26,131 nucleotides of DNA from a virus: positions 1-26,131 of IMG/VR virus record IMGVR_UViG_3300045044_000041; one strand, written 5' to 3'. The notes below the pieces were generated by a model. It was not told where the DNA came from. It worked only from the letters and a program-made list of their open reading frames with translations, and searched no databases. Of this stretch, positions 1 to 6,293 are shown piece after piece (within the stretch, counting starts at the first letter, position 1; each line of letters opens with the position of its first letter). The position numbers and the translations under genes were made by a program.

Positions 1-108
1 ATGGGTATGCAGAGCAACCATGGTATGGATGCTGTGAGCGTTGTGCAAGCCCGAAATGGGCTGAAATCTCAGCTCAACCCGTTTACAACGCGCTGGTTGG
101 CGGTATGA
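1..108 (+). CDS. Possible gene 3' end at the left edge (unrecognised)
   Basis: This frame is open from the first base and ends in TGA, giving 35 residues (starting MGMQSNHGMD). It may be the tail of a gene lying to the left or a tiny gene of its own. No motif is recognisable. The bases from 109 to 211 hold no convincing gene; they contain a GGAGGT ahead of the next gene. Confidence 0.2.
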   Translation: MGMQSNHGMDAVSVVQARNGLKSQLNPFTTRWLAV

Positions 109-211
109 CGAGCGGATCATACTCACAGGGTCTGAGGGTGCATAGCGATGTGCTTTCAAGTAGAGTAAGCGCCCAAAACGCCGCCGAAAACGCCGGAGGT
201 ATCGTCTCGTC

Positions 212-562
212 GTGTCGCAATCCCGCAGCAGTCACCAGGTTCGAGGGCGCATTGAGAGCGCCAATGAGACCGGCGTCCGCATCGCTGGCGAGTGGTACAA
301 CCGCTCGCGCTTTCACCCCGTCGACCTACCGAAGGCCGGCGCCGAGGTCGTCTTAGCCGTGGACGACAAGGGCTATATCCACAGCGTCGAGCCACTCGAG
401 GACGGCGAGGAGATGCCGTTTGTCTCAGCCGAGTCGGCCACACGGCTGTCCGTCCTGCAGGCCGCGGCCAACTTCGCCGCTGGGCGCAGTGACATCAAGA
501 GCAGCGACGTGCTGCGTATCGCCGAGGTTTGGCTGGAATGGGTCGAGCGTGACGCCGGCTGA
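212..562 (+). CDS. Hypothetical phage protein, beta-rich N-terminus
   Basis: A 116-residue protein of unknown function. Residues 10-60 look beta-rich, with alternating hydrophobics (GRIESANETGVRIAGEWYN) as in small barrel or OB-like folds. Residues 80-116 form a predicted helical tail (DVLRIAEVWLEWVERD). That architecture could suit nucleic-acid binding, but this is inference and no catalytic motif is visible. The start is GTG. A GGAGGT at 195-200 lies 11 nt upstream, rather far for a ribosome binding site, so the start could be slightly different. It is the first clear gene of the plus-strand run and its end overlaps the next gene by 14 nt. Confidence 0.7.
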   Translation: MSQSRSSHQVRGRIESANETGVRIAGEWYNRSRFHPVDLPKAGAEVVLAVDDKGYIHSVEPLEDGEEMPFVSAESATRLSVLQAAANFAAGRSDIKSSDVLRIAEVWLEWVERDAG

Positions 563-731
563 GTTCGAGGAGCTGGCGGGGCCGCTCGGCGATCTCGAGG
601 ACTACTTGAGAAAACAGGCCACGCTGGCGCGGGCTATCAAACATGAAGCCGACGCGCTGAGTTTCGATGAGGCCTTGCGCATGGCCATCGCCGTCCACGC
701 CTACTGCCAGCTCATGGTCGAGAAAGATTGA
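549..731 (+). CDS. Small hypothetical protein
   Basis: Encodes 60 residues, acidic at the N-terminus (TPAEFEELAGPLGDLEDYLR) and otherwise helical. The GTG start lies inside the end of the preceding gene with a 14-nt overlap. This suggests translational coupling and fits how genes abut elsewhere in the window. A longer reading of the same frame begins upstream, but its extra residues only mirror the neighbour's codons in another frame. No family is recognised. Confidence 0.6.
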   Translation: MTPAEFEELAGPLGDLEDYLRKQATLARAIKHEADALSFDEALRMAIAVHAYCQLMVEKD

Positions 732-777
732 GCTTGGTCGATTTACGAATGTTTATCGTGGGCAAATGGCCGGACCA

Positions 778-955
778 ATGAGTAGTTCTTTCGTTGAACT
801 GGTCCGCGAGATGCGCGAAGGGCAGAAGCGGTACTTCCGGGATCGGACCCAAACGGCACTGAGGGAATCGAAGCGGTTGGAGCAAGAAGTTGATGAGCGA
901 GTGAAGTTCCTCCAAGTCAACAACCCGCCGCTGCGCCAGGAAGAACTTCCAGTTA
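778..955 (+). repeat. 178-bp direct repeat, left copy
   Basis: These 178 bases align without gaps to 1560-1737. Most differences are silent or conservative, leaving only three residue changes in the encoded 59 residues. The pattern says gene duplication followed by selection on the protein, rather than a recent identical repeat. Confidence 0.9.
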
Positions 956-966
956 GCCAGACCTAA
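778..966 (+). CDS. Small coiled-coil protein, copy 1 of a duplicated gene
   Basis: Encodes 62 residues that are highly charged and helical (RDRTQTALRESKRLEQEVDE), probably a coiled coil, ending in a Pro-rich tail (NNPPLRQEELPV). An ATG at 766 is also in frame. The 778 start is preferred because similarity to the second copy begins exactly there. Of the first 59 residues, 56 match the protein at 1560-1754. Function is unknown. The pair flanks a DNA methyltransferase-like gene. Confidence 0.65.
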   Translation: MSSSFVELVREMREGQKRYFRDRTQTALRESKRLEQEVDERVKFLQVNNPPLRQEELPVSQT

Positions 967-988
967 TGGCAGATAAGTCGGCCAAACG

Positions 989-1549
989 GTGAGAGTCTTG
1001 GTCGCCTGCGAGTTTTCGGGCGTGGTCCGCGATGCCTTCCGGGCGCGTGGACACAATGCCTGGTCCTGCGATCTGCTGCCCACCGAACGCGAGGGACCGC
1101 ATATCTTCGGCGACGTGCTCGAGGTTATGGGCTGGGGCTGGGATCTGATGGTCGCCCACCCACCCTGCACCCACCTGTGCCGAGCTGGCGATCGCTGGTA
1201 CAACCGCTCGCCCGAACGGCAAGCAGCGCTCGAGTTCGTACAGGCGCTCTACGCCGCGCCGGTGCCGCGGATTGCGATCGAGAATCCACGCGGACTCAAT
1301 CGCTTCTGGCGACCGGCCGATCAGGTGATCCAGCCGTGGATGTTCGGCCACGGCGAAACGAAGGCGACGTGTCTGTGGCTCAAAGGATTGCCGCCGCTAC
1401 TGGCGACTGCGGTACGCACTGAGCGTGTGCCGCGCGTATTCTTCGCAGCTCCAGGGCCTGACCGATGGAAAGAACGCAGCCGTACGCTGGCCGGCATCGC
1501 CGCGGCAATGGCTGACCAGTGGGGCGCGCTCGAGCAGCGCGCTGCTTGA
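989..1549 (+). CDS. Short C5-cytosine DNA methyltransferase-like protein
   Basis: Encodes 186 residues with the layout of a minimal cytosine-5 DNA methyltransferase. Motif I-like residues are at 3-20 (VLVACEFSGVVRDAF), a motif IV-like HPPCTHL around residue 57 supplies the candidate catalytic Cys, and a motif VI-like IENP follows near residue 97. Classical enzymes exceed 300 residues and carry a target recognition domain, which is absent here. Short proteins of this type are common in phage genomes and are usually annotated as methyltransferases. The likely role is methylation of phage DNA against host restriction; activity and target are unknown. The start is GTG. It sits between two copies of a small duplicated gene. 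Confidence 0.72.
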   Translation: MRVLVACEFSGVVRDAFRARGHNAWSCDLLPTEREGPHIFGDVLEVMGWGWDLMVAHPPCTHLCRAGDRWYNRSPERQAALEFVQALYAAPVPRIAIENPRGLNRFWRPADQVIQPWMFGHGETKATCLWLKGLPPLLATAVRTERVPRVFFAAPGPDRWKERSRTLAGIAAAMADQWGALEQRAA

Positions 1550-1559
1550 AGGACCAAAA

Positions 1560-1737
1560 ATGAGTAGCTCTTTCGTAGAACTGGTGCGCGAGATGCGTGA
1601 GGCGCAGAAGCGGTACTTCCGGGATAGAACCCAAACGGCACTGAAAGAATCAAAGCGACTGGAGCAAGCAGTGGATGAGCGAGTGAAGTTCCTCCAGGTC
1701 AACAACCCGCCGCTGCGTCAGGAAGAACTCCCAGTTA
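1560..1737 (+). repeat. 178-bp direct repeat, right copy
   Basis: Second member of the pair described at 778-955. The two copies bracket the methyltransferase gene, so homologous recombination between them would delete that gene as a unit. Confidence 0.9.
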
Positions 1738-1754
1738 ACAATTTGGCCGATTGA
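1560..1754 (+). CDS. Small coiled-coil protein, copy 2 of a duplicated gene
   Basis: Encodes 64 residues, a paralogue of the protein at 778-966. Only residues 15, 29 and 37 differ within the first 59, after which the tails diverge (PVNNLAD here). It is helical and charged with no catalytic motif. It follows the methyltransferase gene by 10 nt, so the order is copy, methyltransferase, copy. Conservation of the protein with silent changes in the DNA argues both copies are used. Confidence 0.65.
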   Translation: MSSSFVELVREMREAQKRYFRDRTQTALKESKRLEQAVDERVKFLQVNNPPLRQEELPVNNLAD

Positions 1755-1757
1755 ATT

Positions 1758-2075
1758 GTGGTTATGACGACCAAAGAACGTGAGTCCGAGCGGTTCGACC
1801 GCTGGTGGACTACTCAAGATTGGGACGGCGCCTATGAGGATGTTGCGTGGGATGCATGGTGGGAAGCCGTCCGCGATGCGACCGACGAAGAGATCATTGA
1901 GGTTCTGCTGCCCGATCAGGAACAAAAGCGCGAAATACGCGAACTCCGCGCCCAGGTCGCTCGACTGCGGGCTATCGTGCAGGATCACTCGCTGTCGGCG
2001 CAGCAGATCGTCCAGCGGCTCCGAACGCACTTTGACCGAACTAAGCCCCGTGATATCGGCCAAACCGATGCCTGA
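1758..2075 (+). CDS. Hypothetical protein with C-terminal coiled coil
   Basis: Encodes 105 residues. The N-terminal half is acidic and Trp-rich (RFDRWWTTQDWDGAYEDVAW). Residues 50-85 read as a coiled coil with heptad-like spacing (KREIRELRAQVARLRAIVQD). The start may be GTG at 1758 or ATG at 1764. No family is recognised. Its end overlaps the following tiny gene through the 8-base junction ATGCCTGA. Confidence 0.6.
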   Translation: MVMTTKERESERFDRWWTTQDWDGAYEDVAWDAWWEAVRDATDEEIIEVLLPDQEQKREIRELRAQVARLRAIVQDHSLSAQQIVQRLRTHFDRTKPRDIGQTDA

Positions 2076-2157
2076 AATTCTTGCGTTCCTGCTAATTGGG
2101 TTGCCGTTCGCGTTGATCGTGGCGACCATGCTGGTGTTCGGCTTTGACCATTCATAA
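2068..2157 (+). CDS. 29-aa single-pass membrane peptide
   Basis: The ATG overlaps the stop of the preceding gene (ATGCCTGA). The product is almost entirely one hydrophobic helix (ILAFLLIGLPFALIVATMLV) with a short polar tail, so it should insert in the inner membrane. Tiny membrane peptides are frequent in phage early regions. Function here is unknown; it is too small to call a holin on this evidence. Confidence 0.5.
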   Translation: MPEILAFLLIGLPFALIVATMLVFGFDHS

Positions 2158-2165
2158 GCCCCGTT

Positions 2166-2318
2166 ATGACGATCAAGCGTAAGCACATCAAACGGTCGCT
2201 ACCGCCGCGCCTCACGTTCAAGTGGTGGCTCTTGGTAAAGGTGGGTTATTGCGATGGAGCACAATCGTGCTGGCTCTGGAGGAATGATGCCTTTTATCGA
2301 CTGGAACGCTGGCGCTGA
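2166..2318 (+). CDS. 50-aa basic, Trp-rich small protein
   Basis: Encodes 50 residues with a strongly basic N-terminus (MTIKRKHIKRSLPPR) and many aromatic residues later (CWLWRNDAFYRLERW). Its TGA overlaps the ATG of the next gene (TGATG), the coupling seen at many junctions in this window, which is the main reason for accepting it. No family is recognised. Confidence 0.45.
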   Translation: MTIKRKHIKRSLPPRLTFKWWLLVKVGYCDGAQSCWLWRNDAFYRLERWR

Positions 2319-2584
2319 TGACTGACAAGGCCGATGGAACCTGCCTGGATTGCGAACACGGTTTAGATCACACGCATGGCGACCAGTGGGTCGAGATGCC
2401 AGACCCGGAACATGTGCCCGCCCCGGAACGTGTGACTGAGTGTCCGGTCTGCAAGTTCAACGTTGCTGAAGTCAAACGGCTGCGCACGGCACTCGAACAG
2501 ATCGCCCAATATGCGGATGGGGTCAGGGTTTGCATTCCCGATCCGTGCCAGCAGGAAGCGTTAGACCGATATAAGGGCACTTAG
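2318..2584 (+). CDS. Small Cys/His-rich protein, possible zinc binder
   Basis: Encodes 88 residues. Cys9 and Cys12 (CLDC) are followed by His14, His18 and His20, and a second CPVC pair lies at about 43-46. These could make one or two zinc sites. The remainder is helical (VKRLRTALEQIAQYA) and ends with two further Cys. Function is unknown. It is the last gene of the plus-strand run, before a convergent junction with the late operon. Confidence 0.55.
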   Translation: MTDKADGTCLDCEHGLDHTHGDQWVEMPDPEHVPAPERVTECPVCKFNVAEVKRLRTALEQIAQYADGVRVCIPDPCQQEALDRYKGT

Positions 2585-2605
2585 GTCGGGTAGGTGGGGA
2601 CGGGA

Positions 2606-2628
2606 CGTAGGCCCGCGAAAAGCCTACG
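2606..2628. terminator. Hairpin in the convergent intergenic gap, possible terminator
   Basis: CGTAGGC at 2606-2612 pairs with GCCTACG at 2622-2628: a 7-bp perfect stem with a 9-nt loop. It lies between the ends of the plus-strand run (2584) and the minus-strand run (2674), where a bidirectional terminator is expected. It lacks a clear T-tract, so the assignment is tentative. Confidence 0.4.
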
Positions 2629-2673
2629 CGTATTCCCGTTCGGCTGACCCTATGGGGGAGGGGCCACCCCACC

Positions 2674-3087
2674 TCACGCTGCGCGGCGGTAGCACCTCGC
2701 GGAGCAGTACAGGCCCCAGCCCTTCAGAGCCATCGACCGTCGCACCCTGAATGGCCGCTCGCAGGCCTGGCAGCGCCGCTCCAACACGAGCTCCAGCCGC
2801 GCGGCGCGCAATGCCATCCATTCGGACGTCGTGAGCAGCGCGAGATGCCGCGGCCGGACGCAGCGAGGATTGCCACACGCTCGAGCCATGCGTCGGCGCC
2901 GTGTTGTCCGTGGCCATTCGCCGAAGGCACACCGCCACGCCACGTGTGTGGCCGGCATCTCACGGCCACCGACTCGCAGACGCGGAATGCCGCGCGCGGC
3001 CAACGGTGTGCGCCAGAGCCAGCAGTCCTCGGTGACGAGGACGTGCCGCATCAGGCGCCGCCGCAGGTCAGAACTGGTATCTGGCAT
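2674..3087 (-). CDS. HNH-like protein with degenerate active site and C-terminal zinc finger
   Basis: Encodes 137 residues. It has the framework of small phage HNH endonucleases: CWLW near residue 22, a conserved HVAW (48-51), then ARACGNPRCVRPRHLAL, which matches the usual H-x-C-x-N-P-x-C-V-x-P-x-H-L block. The first His of that block is Arg here, so cleavage may be lost. The C-terminus (CQACERPF ... YCSARC) is a four-Cys zinc-finger type element common in such proteins. It is the last gene in the direction of the late operon. It could be a decayed homing endonuclease or a DNA-binding protein built on the same fold. Confidence 0.65.
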   Translation of the reverse strand: MPDTSSDLRRRLMRHVLVTEDCWLWRTPLAARGIPRLRVGGREMPATHVAWRCAFGEWPRTTRRRRMARACGNPRCVRPRHLALLTTSEWMALRAARLELVLERRCQACERPFRVRRSMALKGWGLYCSARCYRRAA

Positions 3088-3095
3088 AGCCTCTG

Positions 3096-3174
3096 CTCTG
3101 GTGGCGTGGCGCAGTCGAAGTACCGGGTGCTGCGGCCCGCGTGTCTGGGGTGGGTTGCGGTGATGCCACCAGAG
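3096..3174. repeat. 10-bp perfect inverted repeat between holin candidate and HNH gene
   Basis: CTCTGGTGGC at 3096-3105 is the exact reverse complement of GCCACCAGAG at 3165-3174, with 59 bases between. The inner sequence is G/C rich and can fold further. It may be an operator, a long-stem terminator or chance. No coding gene is evident in 3088-3201. Confidence 0.35.
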
Positions 3175-3201
3175 TGGCGACCCGGCCGCTGCGCCTCCTG
3201 C

Positions 3202-3360
3202 CTAGAGCAGCCGCGCCACAGCGAGGGCGGCAAACATGCCGAAGACCACTGTGGGGCTGTTCGGCACTACGCCGATCAGGCCCAGGATGGCGAGCAGCAG
3301 GACGAGAACAGCGATGATCCAGCCGATGCTGAACACCGGCGCGGCGACTTGAAACTGCAC
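3202..3360 (-). CDS. Small membrane protein, holin candidate
   Basis: Encodes 52 residues with two hydrophobic segments: residues about 10-31 (FSIGWIIAVLVLLLAILGLI) and about 36-51 (TVVFGMFAALAVARLL). Both are of membrane-spanning type. The GTG start was chosen because AAGGAGG (3366-3372) sits 5 nt upstream. An in-frame ATG at 3390 would add ten residues but has no such signal. The gene lies downstream of a peptidase that is a plausible lysin, and a two-segment membrane protein there fits a holin. Sequence alone does not prove the lysis role; other small membrane proteins look alike. Confidence 0.62.
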   Translation of the reverse strand: MQFQVAAPVFSIGWIIAVLVLLLAILGLIGVVPNSPTVVFGMFAALAVARLL

Positions 3361-3365
3361 ACTGG

Positions 3366-3372
3366 CCTCCTT
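3366..3372 (-). promoter_or_regulatory. Strong ribosome binding site for the holin candidate
   Basis: AAGGAGG on the minus strand, 5 nt before GTG at 3360. It lies inside the longer reading that starts at 3390. A dual start (62 and 52 residues), as used by some holin/antiholin pairs, is therefore conceivable. Confidence 0.6.
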
Positions 3373-3410
3373 GTGAAGATCGACTTTCATGGATTGGTAT
3401 CCTTGGGTGA

Positions 3411-3866
3411 GTGGTCCCTGCTGGATACGAGCGGCTCCCTGTACGGCTGCTGGACAAGATTGACTTTGGCGCTGACTGCTACATAGCGCGAGGTGCTCCC
3501 AACCGTGCCAAAAACGGCTACACCCAGACCATGCTGAGCGGGCGGCAGATGGTGACCCACCGTTGGGTCTGGCTTCTGATGCGCGGCCCAATTCCTGACG
3601 GGTTTGAGTTGGACCACTTGTGCAAAAACACCCTGTGCGTTCGCCTGGATCACCTTCATCTTGTGGATCACCGCTGGAACGTGCTGCGCGGCAATGCCCC
3701 ACCAGCGCTCCAGGCAGCGCGCCACTTCTGCATTCGGGGACACGTCCTCGATGGAGAGAACCTGTACCGCGATTCGCGTGGACATCGTCAGTGTCGGGCC
3801 TGTGAGCGCATCAGGTCAGCCAGACGACAGAAAAAGGTCCGAGCCGCTCAAAATCAGGGCGACTGA
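3411..3866 (+). CDS. HNH homing-type endonuclease, inserted antisense in the late operon
   Basis: Encodes up to 151 residues. The HNH core is clear: a beta strand pair with VTHRWVWLLMRG, then PDGFELDHLCKNTLCVRLDHL supplying the catalytic His and the C-x-N block. A C-terminal CIRGH ... CRACE part looks like a second metal site. Such genes usually nick DNA and are often mobile. The GTG at 3411 has only a weak ribosome signal, so a later start is possible. It runs opposite to every surrounding structural gene, and its last 56 bases overlap the 3' end of the cysteine peptidase gene, consistent with insertion into the lysis region. Confidence 0.82.
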   Translation: MVPAGYERLPVRLLDKIDFGADCYIARGAPNRAKNGYTQTMLSGRQMVTHRWVWLLMRGPIPDGFELDHLCKNTLCVRLDHLHLVDHRWNVLRGNAPPALQAARHFCIRGHVLDGENLYRDSRGHRQCRACERIRSARRQKKVRAAQNQGD

Positions 3867-4251
3867 GGATGTCGTACACGCCCTTGTATCCGGGCGCTGA
3901 ATTGGCAATCCATATATTCGTCCCGCTTACGCCTCTGATCGAACACCAGTGATACCAGGCAGCCCCAGACATGAGGCCCGTGGTGCCCTGAGCGATGCTG
4001 AAGACGGTGTCGAAGTCCAGCCAATCCTGCTGGCTGTCCTGGCCGTAGCCATCGAGCACGGCGCGGAGGGCCGAGCCGCTGGCGTCCATCAGCCCGTACG
4101 TCGCGTTGATGTTGTCTGGGTAGCCGATCTGGTAGACGGTCTGCTCGCGGGCGTTGTAGACGTCCCAGCCGACGTAGTCCAGAGCCGTGGCCCGCAAGAC
4201 CCATTCGAGCGAGCAGGCCGAGCAGGTCCAGCCGTACAGTTGCCCAGGCAT
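3811..4251 (-). CDS. C39/papain-like cysteine peptidase, possible endolysin or tail peptidase
   Basis: Encodes 146 residues from the first in-frame ATG. The segment QLYGWTCSACSLEWVLRAT (4-22) looks like the nucleophile helix of papain-fold peptidases, with Cys10 the best candidate. His101 (AWYHWCSIRG) and Asn117 (IWIANSAPGYKGV) would complete the triad. Members near tail ends or holins can cut peptidoglycan cross-links or process proteins; lysis is inferred from position. The frame stays open for 21 codons upstream of ATG (4252-4314) without any usual start. That extra stretch reads naturally (FDSSYEPSLPAWDAEAS), so the protein is probably longer and joined to the preceding frame. Confidence 0.62.
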   Translation of the reverse strand: MPGQLYGWTCSACSLEWVLRATALDYVGWDVYNAREQTVYQIGYPDNINATYGLMDASGSALRAVLDGYGQDSQQDWLDFDTVFSIAQGTTGLMSGAAWYHWCSIRGVSGTNIWIANSAPGYKGVYDILSRPDFERLGPFSVVWLT

Positions 4252-4294
4252 GCTCGCCTCGGCGTCCCAGGCTGGCAGACTCGGCTCATAGCTG

Positions 4295-4480
4295 CTATCG
4301 AAAGGGGCACCGTTTTACGGTGTTCTCGCTTTCGTAGTACCAGTACTGGGCGTCGCGCCCCAGGGTCAGGGAGACTTTGTTCCCTTCATCCAAGATGATG
4401 TACCGCTCGTCGGAGCGGGCCTCGTCGTTGTTGTTGGCGAGGGCCTCGGCGATCCCAGGGCCGTAACTGAAGTCGGTCAT
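4295..4480 (-). CDS. 61-aa protein, probably the N-terminal part of the cysteine peptidase
   Basis: Starts with ATG overlapping the upstream stop by 4 nt (ATGA), so translation here is well supported. Residues 1-60 include a small beta-rich section (RYIILDEGNKVSLTLG). It ends in TAG just after CPFR. The next frame, shifted by +1, continues with DSSYEPSLPAW and reaches the peptidase domain. A fusion through a +1 frameshift, a natural indel, or a base error at the AAAA (4313-4316) or CCCC (4304-4307) run would all explain this. Alone it has no recognised function. Confidence 0.6.
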   Translation of the reverse strand: MTDFSYGPGIAEALANNNDEARSDERYIILDEGNKVSLTLGRDAQYWYYESENTVKRCPFR

Positions 4481-5058
4481 GCCGGGCTGCCCACGATGTG
4501 ATCGCCGTCGGCTGAGACGTAGGCAGGGTCGTAGCGCATCAAGTTGTCGTACTCGGCCATGTCATGGATGACCACCACCTGATTGCCCTGGCCGACACCA
4601 CCACCAGACGGCTCCAGGCCGACAACCAGACGTGTGGCCTGGTTCATGACCACCTGAAACATGGTCGGCGAGTTCTCGTACGCTTCGATCTGGGCGGGTG
4701 TATCCAGCTGCCAGCGACCCATTCCGTCCATGCGATTGACGTTCAGGCGAACGTGCGATTCGCCCAGGGCGTCAGTGTCAGCTGCCGTCACCTGGGCGCA
4801 CGCGCACCCCTCAGCGTTGACCTTGTTGACGAACATCTGCTGCACGTTGGGTGCGTCCGCGCCGCCACCGACTGGATGGGTGCTCACGCCGCCGCAGCCG
4901 TCCGGGCACTCCAGCACGATGAAATTGTGGTTGTCGGAACCGTCCAGGTCGGTGGACCAGTGGATGTCGGCGGCGGCGATGGTGCCACTGTGGCCGAGCT
5001 CGTCATAAACACACTCAATCGACCCGTCAGGATTGAAGGTGATTGGTCTAATGCTCAT
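4477..5058 (-). CDS. Hypothetical tail-end protein
   Basis: Encodes 193 residues, acidic, with CPDGCGG (about 51-57) and GCACAQ (about 83-88) Cys clusters and a long beta-rich remainder. The ATG overlaps the stop of the tail fibre gene (TAATG). Position after the fibres and before the peptidase suggests a virion tip protein, a fibre chaperone or an accessory lysis factor. Nothing in the sequence separates these. No family is recognised. Confidence 0.65.
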   Translation of the reverse strand: MSIRPITFNPDGSIECVYDELGHSGTIAAADIHWSTDLDGSDNHNFIVLECPDGCGGVSTHPVGGGADAPNVQQMFVNKVNAEGCACAQVTAADTDALGESHVRLNVNRMDGMGRWQLDTPAQIEAYENSPTMFQVVMNQATRLVVGLEPSGGGVGQGNQVVVIHDMAEYDNLMRYDPAYVSADGDHIVGSPA

Positions 5059-6245
5059 TAGGGATTCGCCTCGATGACAAAGTTATTCCCAGCGGAACCC
5101 GTATCACTGACGTTGAAGTTGCCAGTAGTCGTCACGGTCACTTGAAAACTCAGTCCCCCGGCGCTGACATAACTAAAAGATGGCTGACCGCAGTTGGTTA
5201 CCGTCCAAGTGCCGTTCTTTGTGTACGTCGGGTAGACCGCTTTCTGCGCGCGATAACGTACATACTGTCCGGCTGGCGCCGATCCCCCGCCATACCCTGA
5301 GAACCCAATTTCCCCGTTCCCACCGATGATCTCGTAGTACCTCAGGCATCTCGCCAGGTCGTCGGCCGGGTGGAGCGGCGCGTAGTCGGCCGCCACGCTG
5401 CCCGTCACCAGCATGGCGTTGTCGAGGTAATAGTTGACGTTCGGACCAGCGAAGTTGACGCCAACGCTGAACGAAGCCGCATTCGAGGCTAGTGTGGCAG
5501 TGATGGAGTACGTCGTATATGTCGTCGAAGTGGCCTGGCCTACCGCGCTGTACTGAGACACACCGTCGTTGATATACGGCTGGACCTGCCCGGCAACGTC
5601 GCTCCTGACTCGGATGCTGAAGCTCACCTGTACGCCACGGAAAGCCGAAGCGTACGGCTCGATGACTTGATACATAGCCACGCCATTGGTCACGCCCACG
5701 CCCGCTGCGGGCACTGTGGACGCGACCACGTTGACTGCCATCGCATACTGCGAGCGTAGGTCCGTGTTCGGCGCCGCCTGGCGGCTGACGCCCCCTGACG
5801 AGCCACTGCCAGCGCTAACTAACTGCCACCGATCCGCAGTAAATTGATTCACGCCCGAGAAGCTCGTATTGCGCTGCCAGATCTCGAACCCCCCGTTGGT
5901 GAGCAGATTCAAGCGGGCCGTGTCGGTGCCGAGCTTGGCGTTGGTGACCGCCTGGTTGGCCAGGTCGGCCGTGGCAATCGTGCCGTCCTGAATCTGGGTG
6001 GTGGTGATGGTGCCAGTGGCAATGTCGGTGCCGGTGATCGTGCCATCGGCAATCATGGCCGAGGTGATCGTGCCATTCGGAATCGCGCCTGCGGCCAGGG
6101 CCAATCCCTTCCCTGACGTGTGGTTGTGCTGGTCGACGGCCTGGGCCAGGACCTGCACGTCTTCTTTCATGAACAGATCCGTGCCCGCCGTCGCATATGG
6201 AAACTGCAGGCCGCCGCTGAAGTTGGTTGCGTTCTGGCGCGTCAT
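5058..6245 (-). CDS. Tail fibre protein with GTI-repeat shaft
   Basis: Encodes 395 residues. Residues 57-105 are a shaft of short repeats built on 'GTIT..xI..GTI' (for example ADGTITGTDIATGTI), then Asn/Ala/Lys repeats, as in trimeric phage fibres. From residue 113, LLTNGGFEIWQRN opens a jelly-roll, carbohydrate-binding-like domain widely found in phage fibres. The C-terminal third is Ser/Thr/Gly rich and likely the receptor-facing end. Likely role: host surface recognition at the tail tip. A GGGGG run about 12 nt upstream may serve the ATG start. Confidence 0.8.
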   Translation of the reverse strand: MTRQNATNFSGGLQFPYATAGTDLFMKEDVQVLAQAVDQHNHTSGKGLALAAGAIPNGTITSAMIADGTITGTDIATGTITTTQIQDGTIATADLANQAVTNAKLGTDTARLNLLTNGGFEIWQRNTSFSGVNQFTADRWQLVSAGSGSSGGVSRQAAPNTDLRSQYAMAVNVVASTVPAAGVGVTNGVAMYQVIEPYASAFRGVQVSFSIRVRSDVAGQVQPYINDGVSQYSAVGQATSTTYTTYSITATLASNAASFSVGVNFAGPNVNYYLDNAMLVTGSVAADYAPLHPADDLARCLRYYEIIGGNGEIGFSGYGGGSAPAGQYVRYRAQKAVYPTYTKNGTWTVTNCGQPSFSYVSAGGLSFQVTVTTTGNFNVSDTGSAGNNFVIEANP

Positions 6246-6248
6246 TAT

Positions 6249-6293
6249 TCAATTGCCCCCTACGTTCACGTTCACGATCATCGAACCCGTCAT
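6249..6293 (-). CDS. 14-codon reading frame between the two fibre genes
   Basis: The ATG overlaps the stop of the upstream fibre gene by 4 nt (ATGA) and the frame (MTGSMIVNVNVGGN) ends shortly before the next ATG. The coupling geometry matches real genes here. However, the segment also holds the ribosome binding site of the next gene, so it may only be a leader that carries ribosomes across. Confidence 0.22.
   Translation of the reverse strand: MTGSMIVNVNVGGN

Noticed and set aside
97-123. Promoter-like pair TTGGCG and CATACT ahead of the plus-strand run
   Set aside because: Only four of six bases match in each box and the spacing is 15 bp, too weak to call in GC-rich DNA.
105-356. Plus-strand frame starting at an ATGA overlap at the left end
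   Set aside because: It overlaps the 212-562 gene by 145 nt out of frame, and its second half is Pro/Arg/Ser-rich shadow sequence.
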